DNA of 64,000 bases, from positions 186,001 to 250,000 of the forward strand of contig NZ_OESZ01000012.1 in assembly GCF_900239345.1 (NCBI RefSeq). The letters are read 5' to 3'. The DNA comes from Tenacibaculum dicentrarchi (lineage in GTDB: Bacteria > Bacteroidota > Bacteroidia > Flavobacteriales > Flavobacteriaceae). The stretch's first letter is position 1, and each line of letters begins with the position of its first letter. Under the pieces are notes generated by a model. That model saw only the letters and a list, made by a program, of their open reading frames with translations. It searched no databases and was not told where the DNA came from. Below are positions 44,473 to 54,654 of this stretch, piece by piece. Position numbers and translations under genes: made by a program.

Positions 44473-47400
44473 TTAAAATTTGAATAAAAAATTGATTCCG
44501 TAACTTTTTGATGATGGATACGATACGTCCTCGATTCCTGGAACAACATTTGCGCCTTGCATTGCTAAAGTTTCTGGATCAAAATGAGGGTTTGACGATG
44601 GTGTCCATAATCCTAAATTTCTACCTACTATAGATACTTTTAAAGATTCCATTCCTAATTTTTCAATCAAATCAGCAGGAACATTATAGCCAAATTTTAT
44701 TTCTCTTAATTTTACATAAGTGGCATCTACAATCCCTGTTTCTTGTTGATTTTTTCTATTGTACAACGGTTTGTAATAACTCCACCAACCTATTGCATCG
44801 GCATCGGTTAAAGCAACATACTCAGCCCCTACTTTCTTTACGCCATCAGGTACAATATCTTGGTAATTATTTCTGTTTTCAGAAATATCTAAATTTCCAG
44901 CATACGCTGCTATCTGTTTTGTTCTTGAAATAATTGTTCCACCTTGTTTCCAATCCATTAAAACAGATAAATCAAAGTTTTTATATTTGAAACTATTTTT
45001 AAATCCTAAAGAAAAATCTGGATTATAGTTTCCTAATAATTGTAACTTATCATTTACAACTGGCTTACCGTCTTTGTAAACTATTTTTCCGTTATGGCGT
45101 TCGAATTTTCTTCCGTACATATTTCCTAACTTCTCTCCTTTTCTTGCCTGTATAAAAACTTTTGAAGTTTCCGCACCATATACCGAGGCATATGCCATGG
45201 TTAAAACGTCCATGTTTTCTGTTAATTCAACGACTGTTCCTTGGTTTTTAGAAAAGTTTAAACTGGTTGTCCAAGCAAAATTTTCATTGCGGATAGGTTT
45301 TATCGTTAACAAAGCCTCGATTCCTTTATTTTCAATTTTACCCGCATTGATTATTTGTGCGCTATACCCAACCGTATTAGTAATTGGAACCGACATAATT
45401 TGATCTTCAGAAGTAGATTTATAATAGGTGAAATCGATTCCTACAGCTCCATTAAACATTCTTAAATCTGTTCCAAACTCATAAGAAGTACTCATTTCTG
45501 GCTTTAAATTTTCATTTAATAATACCGAACTTCTACTTAATGTTTTATTTCCTGCATAGGGTGTTTGGTATGAATATGGTGTTTTTAAATTATACGCAGA
45601 CGTATCATTACCAACCTGGGCGAAAGAACCTCTAATTTTAAAGAAACTAAAAGCTTCAGGCATTTCAAAAATTTTATCAATCAATAAACTTACAGATGCC
45701 GATGGATAAAAATATGAATTGTTTTTTGCTGGTAATGTAGAAGACCAATCGTTTCTTGCTGTTACATCTACAAAAACTTTATTTTTATACCCAATACCTA
45801 GCGTACCGTATAAACTATTAATTTCTTTTTCTTCTTTATATTGCGTTGTTACTACGTCCGATATAGAATTTTGAAGATTATAAAGCCCTGGAATAACCAA
45901 ACCATTTGCCATGCTCGATAAAAAGTTAATTTCTTGTTTCATTTGATTTCCTCCAAAATTCACATCAACATTCCAAGCATCATTTATTTTTTTATCATAA
46001 GAAAATAAAAAATCGGTATTTACCTCTGTAAAATCAACTCTTTCATCTTTATAAGCTCCTTTTAAAAACCGTTGCGTACTATAAGCTCTTTTTGAGGCTC
46101 TTTTATCAGTATAATAATCTAAACCACTTTTTGCTTGAAATTTCAAATTTTTCAATACTTGATATTCCAATTGGATATTCCCTAAAAGCCTGTGCTTATT
46201 AAAAGCATTGGTATTTTCATTGAGCATAAAATAAGGATTATCGTGCCAAGCATAATTATAGTTGTACTGCTCTAAACCTTCATAGCCTTTTTGCCAATAA
46301 TTTTTTAAAGCCGATGTATTTACTGTTCGTCCGTACCAGGTAAACATATACATTGCCGATTCTGAACCATATCCTGAACTTGGACGATTATCACTACTTG
46401 ATTTTATATAGTTTGATTTTAACGAAATTTTTAACTTATCGGTTAAATCAACACTTCCATTTATTCGGTATGATTTTCTTTTTAAGCCTGTATTAGGAAT
46501 AATTCCTTGATTGTCTAAAGAACCAAAACTAAATAAAAAGTCTGATTTATCTGCTCCAAACCCTATTGCGGTACTAAAAGTAGTTGTAAACCCTGTTTTA
46601 TAAAAATTTTCTACATTATTTGGTCTTGCTACAAATGGTGTTGCAATAATATCGTTCGGCATTGTTGTTGGCGATATAATTTTTCCATTAGCATCCCTAA
46701 ACCAGCCTCTTACGAATATATCTCCAGCTCTTACTCCCGATGTTGTTGGGCTGTCAAACTGAGTAACTAATTGACCATTTGCCTCTGGCCCCCAAGAAAC
46801 ATCTTCCTGATCATTTATACCTAAATCATTCGCTAATCCATCGGCATATTTAAACTTTCCTGCCCATCCTTGCCCGTATTTATTTTGATATTTTGGCAAT
46901 CTCAACGCTTTTTCGATTGTTGTACCAGTATTTACCGTAACGGTTAAACCTTTATTTCGTCTTGCTGTTTTAGTGGTTATTAATATGACTCCGTTAGAAC
47001 CACGAGAACCGTATAAAGCTGCCGCATTTGCACCTTTTAACACACTAATATTCGCTACATTATCAGGGTCAATTTCAGAAGCTCCATTACCATAATCGAC
47101 CTCTTGCATTTCATTTCCACCCGTATTTTGACCTGTACCAAAAATAGTATTGTTATGAATTGGGATTCCATCAACCACAAATAAAGGACCATTAGCTGTT
47201 GATGTTAAAGAGGCTTCTCCACGTATTACAACTCTTGATGTTGAACCTACACCTGTAGATCCGTTGGTAATTTGAACACCTGCAATTTTACCATTTAAAG
47301 CATTTACTAAATTTGTTTCCTTTGCCTGATTCAGTTCTGCTGCTTTTAAATTTGATACAGAATATCCTAAAGCCTTTTCTTCTTTTTTAATTCCTAAAGC

Positions 47401-47742
47401 TGTAATTACAACCTCATCTAATTGTTGTTCTAACTGTTTTAAAACAATTGTTCCTAGCTTTTTATGCGCTCCTTTACTTAAAGAGACCTGTACTCTTTTT
47501 TCTTGATATCCTATAAAAGATATTTTTAAAGTTACTTTTTCAGAAGTTACTTTATTCAGTTCAAATTTACCATCAAAATCGGTATCTGCTCCAGTAGTAG
47601 TTCCTTCTAACACTACACTTGCACCTGGTAACGGATAGCTACCATCGCTAATTACTCCTGAAATAGTAGAAGATTGTGCTAAAATTGTGCTGCTAATAAA
47701 AACACCTAGCAATATGCTTACAAAAAGCTTAAAATTATTCAT
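44473..47742 (-). CDS. SusC/RagA-family TonB-linked outer membrane protein
   Basis: 1089 residues. A signal peptide (FKLFVSILLGVFISSTILAQ) is followed by a carboxypeptidase-regulatory-like domain (about 24-100, ISGVISDGSYPLPGASVVLEGT), then the plug with VNALNGKIAGVQITNGS, GSTSRVVIRGEASL and the SusC mark NVANISVLKGANAAALYGSRG, and a large β-barrel ending in KSYGINFLFKF. It imports a nutrient with the SusD lid encoded next. The neighbouring phosphatase-like lipoprotein hints at a phosphorylated substrate, but no glycosidase or sulfatase is present, so this is not a typical polysaccharide locus. Confidence 0.95.
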   Translation of the reverse strand: MNNFKLFVSILLGVFISSTILAQSSTISGVISDGSYPLPGASVVLEGTTTGADTDFDGKFELNKVTSEKVTLKISFIGYQEKRVQVSLSKGAHKKLGTIVLKQLEQQLDEVVITALGIKKEEKALGYSVSNLKAAELNQAKETNLVNALNGKIAGVQITNGSTGVGSTSRVVIRGEASLTSTANGPLFVVDGIPIHNNTIFGTGQNTGGNEMQEVDYGNGASEIDPDNVANISVLKGANAAALYGSRGSNGVILITTKTARRNKGLTVTVNTGTTIEKALRLPKYQNKYGQGWAGKFKYADGLANDLGINDQEDVSWGPEANGQLVTQFDSPTTSGVRAGDIFVRGWFRDANGKIISPTTMPNDIIATPFVARPNNVENFYKTGFTTTFSTAIGFGADKSDFLFSFGSLDNQGIIPNTGLKRKSYRINGSVDLTDKLKISLKSNYIKSSSDNRPSSGYGSESAMYMFTWYGRTVNTSALKNYWQKGYEGLEQYNYNYAWHDNPYFMLNENTNAFNKHRLLGNIQLEYQVLKNLKFQAKSGLDYYTDKRASKRAYSTQRFLKGAYKDERVDFTEVNTDFLFSYDKKINDAWNVDVNFGGNQMKQEINFLSSMANGLVIPGLYNLQNSISDVVTTQYKEEKEINSLYGTLGIGYKNKVFVDVTARNDWSSTLPAKNNSYFYPSASVSLLIDKIFEMPEAFSFFKIRGSFAQVGNDTSAYNLKTPYSYQTPYAGNKTLSRSSVLLNENLKPEMSTSYEFGTDLRMFNGAVGIDFTYYKSTSEDQIMSVPITNTVGYSAQIINAGKIENKGIEALLTIKPIRNENFAWTTSLNFSKNQGTVVELTENMDVLTMAYASVYGAETSKVFIQARKGEKLGNMYGRKFERHNGKIVYKDGKPVVNDKLQLLGNYNPDFSLGFKNSFKYKNFDLSVLMDWKQGGTIISRTKQIAAYAGNLDISENRNNYQDIVPDGVKKVGAEYVALTDADAIGWWSYYKPLYNRKNQQETGIVDATYVKLREIKFGYNVPADLIEKLGMESLKVSIVGRNLGLWTPSSNPHFDPETLAMQGANVVPGIEDVSYPSSKSYGINFLFKF

Positions 47743-48049
47743 ATGCTTAAATTTTACAATAATTAAAAATTAAAACTCAAATTAAACCATAATTTCACTA
47801 TTTGTAAACTTTTAAAGATTAAGAAAACTTATATAAAAAGATACGTTAATGTAATCTAATCGTTAAATACTATTTCAATAAATTTAAATCAATGTAAATA
47901 ATGCTGATTTACAACAAGTTAATCAAAAAAAATATTAACTTAATGTTTATAGCATAACAATAAAAGTTAACTTTTAGATTTCATTATTACAAAAAAACTC
48001 TCAACTTTAGGGTTGAGAGTTTTAAAAAAATATACAATTAATGGTACTA
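47743..48049. other. Non-coding gap upstream of susC
   Basis: About 300 very AT-rich bases. The left part must hold the promoter and leader of susC (minus strand), but no clear TTTG/TAnnTTTG pair was found. The right end holds the folE terminator. Nothing else was recognised. Confidence 0.6.
47993..48026 (-). terminator. Terminator of folE
   Basis: A-run, ACTCTCAA, loop, TTGAGAGT, T-run. It begins about 24 bases after the minus-strand folE stop. Confidence 0.88.
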
Positions 48050-48742
48050 TTAATTAAAATCAGTGTTCATTTTTAAATAATCTAAAAACTCACGCTTTGT
48101 TTCTTTATTTTTAAACTTACCGCCAAACTCAGCAGTAACTGTTGAGCTTTCAATATCTTTTATTCCTCTTGAATTTACACACAAATGCTTTGCATCAATA
48201 ACACAGGCTACGTCTTGCGTTCCTAAAGCTTCTTGCATTGCTTGTACAATTTGCATGGTTAAACGCTCTTGTACTTGTGGTCTTTTTGAAAAATATTCAA
48301 CAAGACGATTCATTTTTGATAAACCTATAACTCTTCCGCCAGAAATATACGCCACATGCGCACGTCCTATAATTGGCAATAAGTGATGCTCGCAAGTAGA
48401 ATATACAACGATATTCTTCTCCACCAACATTTCGCCATAATTATAATTATTTTCGAAAGTAGATGCTTTTGGCATATTTGCAGGATTCAATCCCATAAAA
48501 ATTTCATTCACAAATGATTTTGCAACACGTTTTGGCGTTCCTTGCATGCTATCATCGGTTAAATCCATTCCTAAGGTTTCCAAAATATCTTTAACACTTT
48601 CTTGGATTTTAGCTATTTTTTCTTGGTCAGATAAATCAAAAGCATCATCTCTTAAAGGATTTTTAGCCGAGGTTCCTACATGATTATCTCCTATATCATC
48701 GATTCTATCTTCATTCATTTCGTTGCTGTTCACTTCAAACAT
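48050..48742 (-). CDS. folE: GTP cyclohydrolase I
   Basis: 230 residues. It converts GTP to 7,8-dihydroneopterin triphosphate, the first step to folate. The zinc and catalytic segment YSTCEHHLLPIIGRAHVAYI has the Cys and two His. KMNRLVEYFSKRPQVQERL, CVIDAKHLCVNSRG with a second zinc Cys, and the final TAEFGGKFKN are typical. The first ~40 residues are an acidic extension not needed for catalysis. It lies 44 bases downstream of hisS and ends at its own terminator. Confidence 0.95.
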   Translation of the reverse strand: MFEVNSNEMNEDRIDDIGDNHVGTSAKNPLRDDAFDLSDQEKIAKIQESVKDILETLGMDLTDDSMQGTPKRVAKSFVNEIFMGLNPANMPKASTFENNYNYGEMLVEKNIVVYSTCEHHLLPIIGRAHVAYISGGRVIGLSKMNRLVEYFSKRPQVQERLTMQIVQAMQEALGTQDVACVIDAKHLCVNSRGIKDIESSTVTAEFGGKFKNKETKREFLDYLKMNTDFN

Positions 48743-48786
48743 TTCTTTCTTTTATTAGGCTGTAAATTTACAACATTGTAATTAAT

Positions 48787-50151
48787 TTACTGTATTATTT
48801 TTTTCAATTCATCTAAAGAACAAGTAGTTTGCTCTCCGTTTGTCATATTTTTTAAGACAAATACATCTTTCTCAACATCAGTAACTACAAATTCTATGCC
48901 TCTACTTCCAACATATTTCCATTGTTTCTTTTGTTGCTTATTACTCGTTGCGGTATCAGGATATAATTCTGATTTTATATTATTTTCTCTTAAATTTTTA
49001 ATCGCTTTTATTTTTGATAAATTATCCGATTCATTAAAATTTAAAAATAATACTCTTGGTTTTGGTAATTCAACTGCTTCAAACAAGTTTAATTCTTCCA
49101 TCACCAAGTAAATTCTGTCTAATCCGAAAGAAATTCCAACTCCTGAAACATCTTTTAAACCAAAAATCCCTGTTAAATCATCGTAACGACCTCCACCACC
49201 GATAGAGCCCATTTTTACTTCCTTAGGTGCAGCAACTTCATAAATTGCACCCGTATAATAATTTAAACCACGTGCTAAAGTTACGTCCAACTCTAAACTT
49301 GCTGATGATAAACCAATTTCTTCAATCATATTTGCAACAGTACGCAATTCTTCTACCCCTGCTAAACCTTCTTCGGATGCTTCTAACATCGCACTTAAAG
49401 AACTTAATTTATCTTGATTAGTTCCTGAAAAACTAAATAACGGCGCTACTTTTTCAATGGCATCTTGTGAAATTTCTTTTTCAAGCATTTCTTTTACAAC
49501 ACCTTCTTTTCCTATTTTATCTAACTTATCTAAAGCTACTGTAAAATCTATTAATTTATCTTTTGCACCAATAACTTCAGCAATTCCAGATAATATTTTA
49601 CGATTATTAATTTTGATAGTCGCACCGTTTAAACCTAACTTACTAAAAACAGTATCGTATAATTGAATAAATTCAACTTCTTGTAATAATGATTTACTTC
49701 CTACAACATCGGCATCACATTGATAAAACTCTCTGAAACGTCCTTTTTGCGGACGGTCAGCTCTCCAAACAGGTTGAATTTGATATCTTTTAAAAGGAAA
49801 CGTAATATCATTTTGATGCTGTACTACATAACGTGCAAATGGCACTGTTAAATCGTAACGTAAAGCTTTTTCTGATATTTGAGCTGTTATTTTTTGGCTA
49901 TTTTTTTCAGACAATAATTTTTCATCAGCCTTTTTTAGATAATCGCCAGAATTTAAAATTTTAAAGATTAAGCGATCTCCTTCTTCGCCATATTTCCCCA
50001 TTAAGGTTGATGAGTTTTCAAAACTTGGCGTTTCAATAGGTTGAAATCCGAAGTTTTCAAATGAGTGTTTTATAGTATTAAATATATAATTTCTTTTAGC
50101 AACTTCTGTTGATGAAAAATCTCTTGTTCCTTTTGGAATTGATGGTTTCAT
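48787..50151 (-). CDS. hisS: Histidyl-tRNA synthetase
   Basis: 454 residues, class II aminoacyl-tRNA synthetase. The start KPSIPKGTRDF, motif 1 region (FGFQPIETPSFEN), motif 2 RPQKGRFREFYQCDADVVG, the histidine-specific ARGLNYYTGAIYEV, motif 3 GGGGRYDDLTGIFG ... GVGISFGLDRI, and a C-terminal anticodon-binding domain (RVLFLNFNES) are all visible in order. The length is normal. It is probably cotranscribed with folE downstream. Confidence 0.97.
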   Translation of the reverse strand: MKPSIPKGTRDFSSTEVAKRNYIFNTIKHSFENFGFQPIETPSFENSSTLMGKYGEEGDRLIFKILNSGDYLKKADEKLLSEKNSQKITAQISEKALRYDLTVPFARYVVQHQNDITFPFKRYQIQPVWRADRPQKGRFREFYQCDADVVGSKSLLQEVEFIQLYDTVFSKLGLNGATIKINNRKILSGIAEVIGAKDKLIDFTVALDKLDKIGKEGVVKEMLEKEISQDAIEKVAPLFSFSGTNQDKLSSLSAMLEASEEGLAGVEELRTVANMIEEIGLSSASLELDVTLARGLNYYTGAIYEVAAPKEVKMGSIGGGGRYDDLTGIFGLKDVSGVGISFGLDRIYLVMEELNLFEAVELPKPRVLFLNFNESDNLSKIKAIKNLRENNIKSELYPDTATSNKQQKKQWKYVGSRGIEFVVTDVEKDVFVLKNMTNGEQTTCSLDELKKIIQ

Positions 50152-50266
50152 AATTAATGATAAAATATAATTGATTATTTATGAGTTTTAGTTTTAATTA
50201 GATTTCATTTTTGATGAAAAATTCAAAAACCCAATTAACATGCAAATATCTGAATTTATAGCTACA

Positions 50267-51196
50267 TTACGAAGTTTTATTGATACGTTTTAATCGATAA
50301 ATAGAAGCATTCAATTCAAAACCTAATAATAAAATAATAGCGTTTATCCATACAAATAACATCAAAATTAATAAAGCACCTATCGAACCGTATAACTGAT
50401 TATATGTTGAAAATTTTACTACATAAATTCCGAAAGCATAAAATGAAAGAAGCGATAAAACAGTTGTTAATATTGCACCTGGTGAAAAAAATTTAATTTC
50501 TTTTCCTTGAGTTGTACCAAAACGAAATAATAAGGAAACAATAGTAAAAATCATAATTAAAAAAAATAAGCCCCTACCCCAATAAAATAAATCTAAATCA
50601 TCAGGATGAAACCAGCCTTTCTGGTCTATTCTAGCTAAAGCTACTTGATATAAAATTATTAATACAACCGTTATAATCAAGAAAAATGACATCAATAATG
50701 AAACTCCTAATGAAATAAAATATGCTTTAAAAACACTTCTCATTTCTTTTACATGATATGAATATTCAAATCCGCCAAAAATAGCATTCACACCGTTTGT
50801 CATCAAAAAAATAGATGCCAAAAAACCAAAAGATAACAAACCTCCATATTGATTATTAATAATATCTTTTAGCACCATATCTACGGCATCAAAAGTTTTT
50901 GGAGGTAACATTTCTTGAATTAATCCGAAGAGATTTTCTTGAAACCCATCAATAGGAATATACGGAATAAGCGATAATATAAAAAGCATAAACGGAAAAA
51001 CAGCCATAAAAAAACTAAAAGCAATTCCTCCTGCTCTTGTTGTTAATGCACCTTTTACAATACCAATTACATACATTTCAAACAAATCGTACAAAGACAT
51101 CCCTTGTAATCCTGGAATTTTAATTTCCTTAAAAAAAAGTACTAATAAATTAATTATAGGTATTTTTTTTAGCTTAGTTTCTATTGATTTTGTCAT
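50267..51196 (-). CDS. YihY/BrkB-family inner membrane protein
   Basis: 309 residues with about six membrane helices. The family segments GALTTRAGGIAFSFFMAVFP and FLASIFLMTNGVNAIFGGFEYS, and YGSIGALLILMLFVWINAIILLLGFELNA near the end, match YihY/BrkB. The name 'virulence factor BrkB' is historical, and members were once mistaken for RNase BN. Transport or envelope roles are suspected but unproven. It stands alone between the M3 peptidase terminator and hisS. Confidence 0.88.
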   Translation of the reverse strand: MTKSIETKLKKIPIINLLVLFFKEIKIPGLQGMSLYDLFEMYVIGIVKGALTTRAGGIAFSFFMAVFPFMLFILSLIPYIPIDGFQENLFGLIQEMLPPKTFDAVDMVLKDIINNQYGGLLSFGFLASIFLMTNGVNAIFGGFEYSYHVKEMRSVFKAYFISLGVSLLMSFFLIITVVLIILYQVALARIDQKGWFHPDDLDLFYWGRGLFFLIMIFTIVSLLFRFGTTQGKEIKFFSPGAILTTVLSLLSFYAFGIYVVKFSTYNQLYGSIGALLILMLFVWINAIILLLGFELNASIYRLKRINKTS

Positions 51197-51322
51197 TATT
51201 TAAAATCTAATTATAACAATTTTTATAATAACAAAGATACAATCGTTTTAAGAGATAAAAGCATTAAAAAACTAAAGGAACTCATAAATTATAGCCCTTA
51301 AAATAGTAGTATTATTAAAAAT

Positions 51323-51364
51323 AAAATGTTGTGTATATAGCGAACTATAAACACAACATTTTTA
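51323..51364 (-). terminator. Terminator of the M3 peptidase gene
   Basis: AAAATGTTGTGT and ACACAACATTTT are complementary around an AT-rich loop with TATAG/CTATA inner pairing. T-rich sequence follows on the minus strand. It is ~50 bases after the stop of the gene at 51417. Confidence 0.75.
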
Positions 51365-51416
51365 TATATTAGAGTACAAACCTAAACTAAATTTAGATTC
51401 AAAATTCGGTTTTTTA

Positions 51417-53561
51417 CTACTTTAAACCTCTTGCTTTTAACATTGGTGTAGCCTCTGGGTTTCTTCCTGCAAAATTTTGATACATTTTTGCATAATCCAT
51501 CGTGTTTCCTTTTGATAAAACTTGCTCACGGAATTTTTGCCCGTTTTCACGTGTTAATAATCCATTGTCTTTAAACCAAGCGTAGGCATCGTGGCTTAGC
51601 ATTTCTGTCCATAAATATGAATAATATCCAGCGCCATATCCGCCGCTAAAAATATGTGCGAAATAGGTAGAGCGGTATCTTGGTGGAATTTCGGCAAGTT
51701 TTAATTTCATTTCAGTTAAGGCAGCTTCTTCAAATTTAGCCACATCTTCAATTTTAGTACTTGCAGAAACCGTATGCCATTTCATATCTAAGCTCGACGA
51801 TGCTAAATTTTCAATCATTGAATATCCTTGATTAAAAGTTCCTGCATCTTTAATTTTTTTCAATAACTCAGCAGGAATTACTTTTCCTGTTTTATAATGT
51901 ACTGCATAATTATTTAAAATAGCTGGATGTGTAGACCAGTTTTCATTAAATTGAGAAGGAAATTCTACAAAATCTCTAGCGGTACTTGTACCTGAAATAG
52001 AAGCATATTTTTGATTTCCGAATAGACCGTGTAATGCGTGTCCAAATTCATGAAACATTGTTTCTACCTCATCAAAACTAATTAAAGCAGGTTCTCCTTT
52101 GGCTGGTTTTGACGAATTACAAACATTATAAATTACAGGTTTTTGATTTCGTAATTTTGATTGTTTTACAAAAGAACTCATCCACGCACCACCACGTTTA
52201 CTATCTCTGGCAAAGAAATCACCATAAAATAAACCTAACTTGCTTCCGTCTTCTTCAAAAACTTCATACACAACAACATCTTTATGATAAACTGGTAAAT
52301 CGGTACGTTTTTTAAAGGTAATTCCGTATAATTTTGTAGCGGCATAAAACACTCCTTTTTCTAAAACGGTGGTCATTTCGAAATAGGGTTTTATTTCATC
52401 TTCATTTAAATTATATTTTGATTTGCGTACTTTTTCGGCATAATGATTCCAATCATAAGCTGCTAAAGTTGCTCCTTTAACTTGCTTGTTCATTTCAGCC
52501 TGAATTTCTTTTTTTTCTTCGGATGCTTTTTCTAAAGATTCTGGAATTAAACCTTCAAACATTTCAAAAACCTTAGCGGGTGTTTTTGCCATCGTTCCTT
52601 GCAAACTCCAACTTGCATAATTTTCAAAACCTAAAATTTGCGCTTTTTTAGCTCTTAAAGAAACCATTTTTTGTACTAATTCACTGGTATCGTAAGTACC
52701 TGAATCGGCTCTGTGAATAGATTTTTCATATAATTCTTTACGAACTTCTCTGTTTTCTAAACTTTGTAATGATGACTGCTGTGTAGTATTTACCAGCTGA
52801 ATTTCATAAGTTTTAGTATTATCAGATTTTTTTTCTAATGATTTTATTTTATCCGAAGAAAAACCTTTTAATTTTTTAACATCAGTAATTATAACACCGC
52901 CTTTTTTACTTGCGTCTAATAATTTTTTACCAAAATCGTTCGATAAAGTTGCTATTTCAGAATTTATATCCTTTAAAACTGCTTTTTTATCTTCGGATAA
53001 ATTAGCACCTGCTTTTACAAAATTCTTATAATACTCTTTTACTAAATGTGTGCTTTCAGCATCTAAATTATTAGTTTCTAAAGTATTGTACACTGTTTTA
53101 ATTTTAGCAAACAATGGGGTATTTAATAAAATATTATCGGAATGTTTAGAAAATTTTGGAGCTAATTCTTTTTGAATACTTTTAAGCGTATCATTTGTAT
53201 GTGCTCCTGTTAACCCGTAAAAAACAGCGGTAACGTTGTCTAAAGTTTCGCTACTTTGCTCTAAAGTTAAAACTGTGTTTTTAAAGTTTGCGGGTTCTTT
53301 ATTAGCAACTATTTGTTGAATCGCTTGGTTCTGTAATTTCATACCCTCTAAAATAGCAGGCATAAAATGCTCGTTCTTAATTTTAGTAAAATCAGGCGCT
53401 CCGTACGCTAAAGTGCTTTTAACCAACAAAGGATTATTTGCAATATTTATGGTATTTTCTGTTTTCACGGTGTTTGTATCTTTTTTAGCTTTTTCGCTTG
53501 GGTTTGTAGTACAAGATACTGCCAAAGCAATTGTTGTTGCTACGATGATCTGTTTTTTCAT
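51417..53561 (-). CDS. M3 family metallopeptidase, Dcp-like lipoprotein
   Basis: 714 residues. The N-terminus KKQIIVATTIALAVSCTTN has a lipobox with the Cys at about residue 17, so the mature enzyme is a lipoprotein. The zinc site HEFGHALHG is in the C-terminal half, and SGGYGAGYYSYLW is the typical substrate-binding loop. The all-helical shape and length (about 680 mature) match peptidyl-dipeptidase Dcp/oligopeptidase A. It degrades short peptides in the periplasm. It is 76 bases downstream of nadC on the same strand. Confidence 0.93.
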   Translation of the reverse strand: MKKQIIVATTIALAVSCTTNPSEKAKKDTNTVKTENTINIANNPLLVKSTLAYGAPDFTKIKNEHFMPAILEGMKLQNQAIQQIVANKEPANFKNTVLTLEQSSETLDNVTAVFYGLTGAHTNDTLKSIQKELAPKFSKHSDNILLNTPLFAKIKTVYNTLETNNLDAESTHLVKEYYKNFVKAGANLSEDKKAVLKDINSEIATLSNDFGKKLLDASKKGGVIITDVKKLKGFSSDKIKSLEKKSDNTKTYEIQLVNTTQQSSLQSLENREVRKELYEKSIHRADSGTYDTSELVQKMVSLRAKKAQILGFENYASWSLQGTMAKTPAKVFEMFEGLIPESLEKASEEKKEIQAEMNKQVKGATLAAYDWNHYAEKVRKSKYNLNEDEIKPYFEMTTVLEKGVFYAATKLYGITFKKRTDLPVYHKDVVVYEVFEEDGSKLGLFYGDFFARDSKRGGAWMSSFVKQSKLRNQKPVIYNVCNSSKPAKGEPALISFDEVETMFHEFGHALHGLFGNQKYASISGTSTARDFVEFPSQFNENWSTHPAILNNYAVHYKTGKVIPAELLKKIKDAGTFNQGYSMIENLASSSLDMKWHTVSASTKIEDVAKFEEAALTEMKLKLAEIPPRYRSTYFAHIFSGGYGAGYYSYLWTEMLSHDAYAWFKDNGLLTRENGQKFREQVLSKGNTMDYAKMYQNFAGRNPEATPMLKARGLK

Positions 53562-53637
53562 TGTTTTACTTATTTTATCATTGAAACAAATTCAAACAAA
53601 AAGATTACTGCTTTTGCTTCAATGACATTTTATTAAA

Positions 53638-54498
53638 TTAATCTACTGCTTTTAAACTTAAATCTAAATTATAAACCGAATGCGTTAAAGCACCTGATGA
53701 AATAAAATCGACACCACAATCGGCATATTTACGGATGGTTTCTTCGTTAATTCCTCCTGATGATTCTGTTAAACAAGTATCGCCAATTAAAGCAACTGCC
53801 TTGCGAGTATCTTCATAATTAAAATTATCGATTAAAATTCTGTACACGCCTTTATTTGATAAAATTTCTTTGATTTCCTCTAAACTTCGTGCCTCTACAA
53901 TAATTTTAATGTCTAGTTTTTTATCGGCTAAATATTCTTTAGTTTTAGTAATTGCCTGTGTAATTCCGCCCGCAAAATCAATATGATTGTCTTTAATCAT
54001 CACCATGTCGTACAAAGCAAATCGATGGTTTTCGCCGCCACCAATTTTTACCGCCCATTTTTCAATAGCACGAATTCCAGGCGTTGTTTTACGCGTATCT
54101 AATACTTTGGTGTTTGTTCCTTTTAATAAATCAGCAAAAAAAGCAGTTTTCGTAGCAATAGCACTCATACGTTGCATGGCATTTAAAACCACACGCTCTG
54201 CCATTAATATAGATTGCGATTTTCCTGTTACATAAAAAACAATGTCGCCATATTTTACAGAATCACCATCGTTAATAAAAGTTTCTACTTTCAAATCGGC
54301 ATCAACATAGTTAAAAACCATTTTAGCAAATTCAACTCCTGCAATAATCCCCTGATCTTTTACCAATAATTTTGCTTTACCCATAGCATCTGCAGGAATA
54401 CATGATAATGAGGTGTGATCGCCATCGCCAATATCTTCACGAATCGCATTTGTTATTATTAAATTTAGCTCTTTGTTAAATTGTTCTTTTGATATCAT
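53638..54498 (-). CDS. nadC: Nicotinate-nucleotide pyrophosphorylase (carboxylating)
   Basis: 286 residues. It converts quinolinate and PRPP to nicotinate mononucleotide, in de novo NAD synthesis. Visible are REDIGDGDHTS, ERVVLNAMQRMSAIAT, LDTRKTTPGIRAIEKWAVK, GGGENHRFALYDMVMIKDNH, VEARSLEEIKE and ESSGGINEETI. These carry the Arg, Lys and His residues that bind quinolinate and phosphate. The length is normal. nadA and nadB are not in the window. Confidence 0.96.
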   Translation of the reverse strand: MISKEQFNKELNLIITNAIREDIGDGDHTSLSCIPADAMGKAKLLVKDQGIIAGVEFAKMVFNYVDADLKVETFINDGDSVKYGDIVFYVTGKSQSILMAERVVLNAMQRMSAIATKTAFFADLLKGTNTKVLDTRKTTPGIRAIEKWAVKIGGGENHRFALYDMVMIKDNHIDFAGGITQAITKTKEYLADKKLDIKIIVEARSLEEIKEILSNKGVYRILIDNFNYEDTRKAVALIGDTCLTESSGGINEETIRKYADCGVDFISSGALTHSVYNLDLSLKAVD

Positions 54499-54654
54499 GC
54501 TTTTCTGTCTTCTTTAATTATCCTGTAAAAATACGGATTGATTTTATCCTACGGAATTAAATTATTCTATCTGATGAATTTTATGAGTTTAAATAAATAA
54601 ATTTGCAGCAAAAATTAATTCAAATTAACAGCTCTTTATACCCTTTTACAACTT

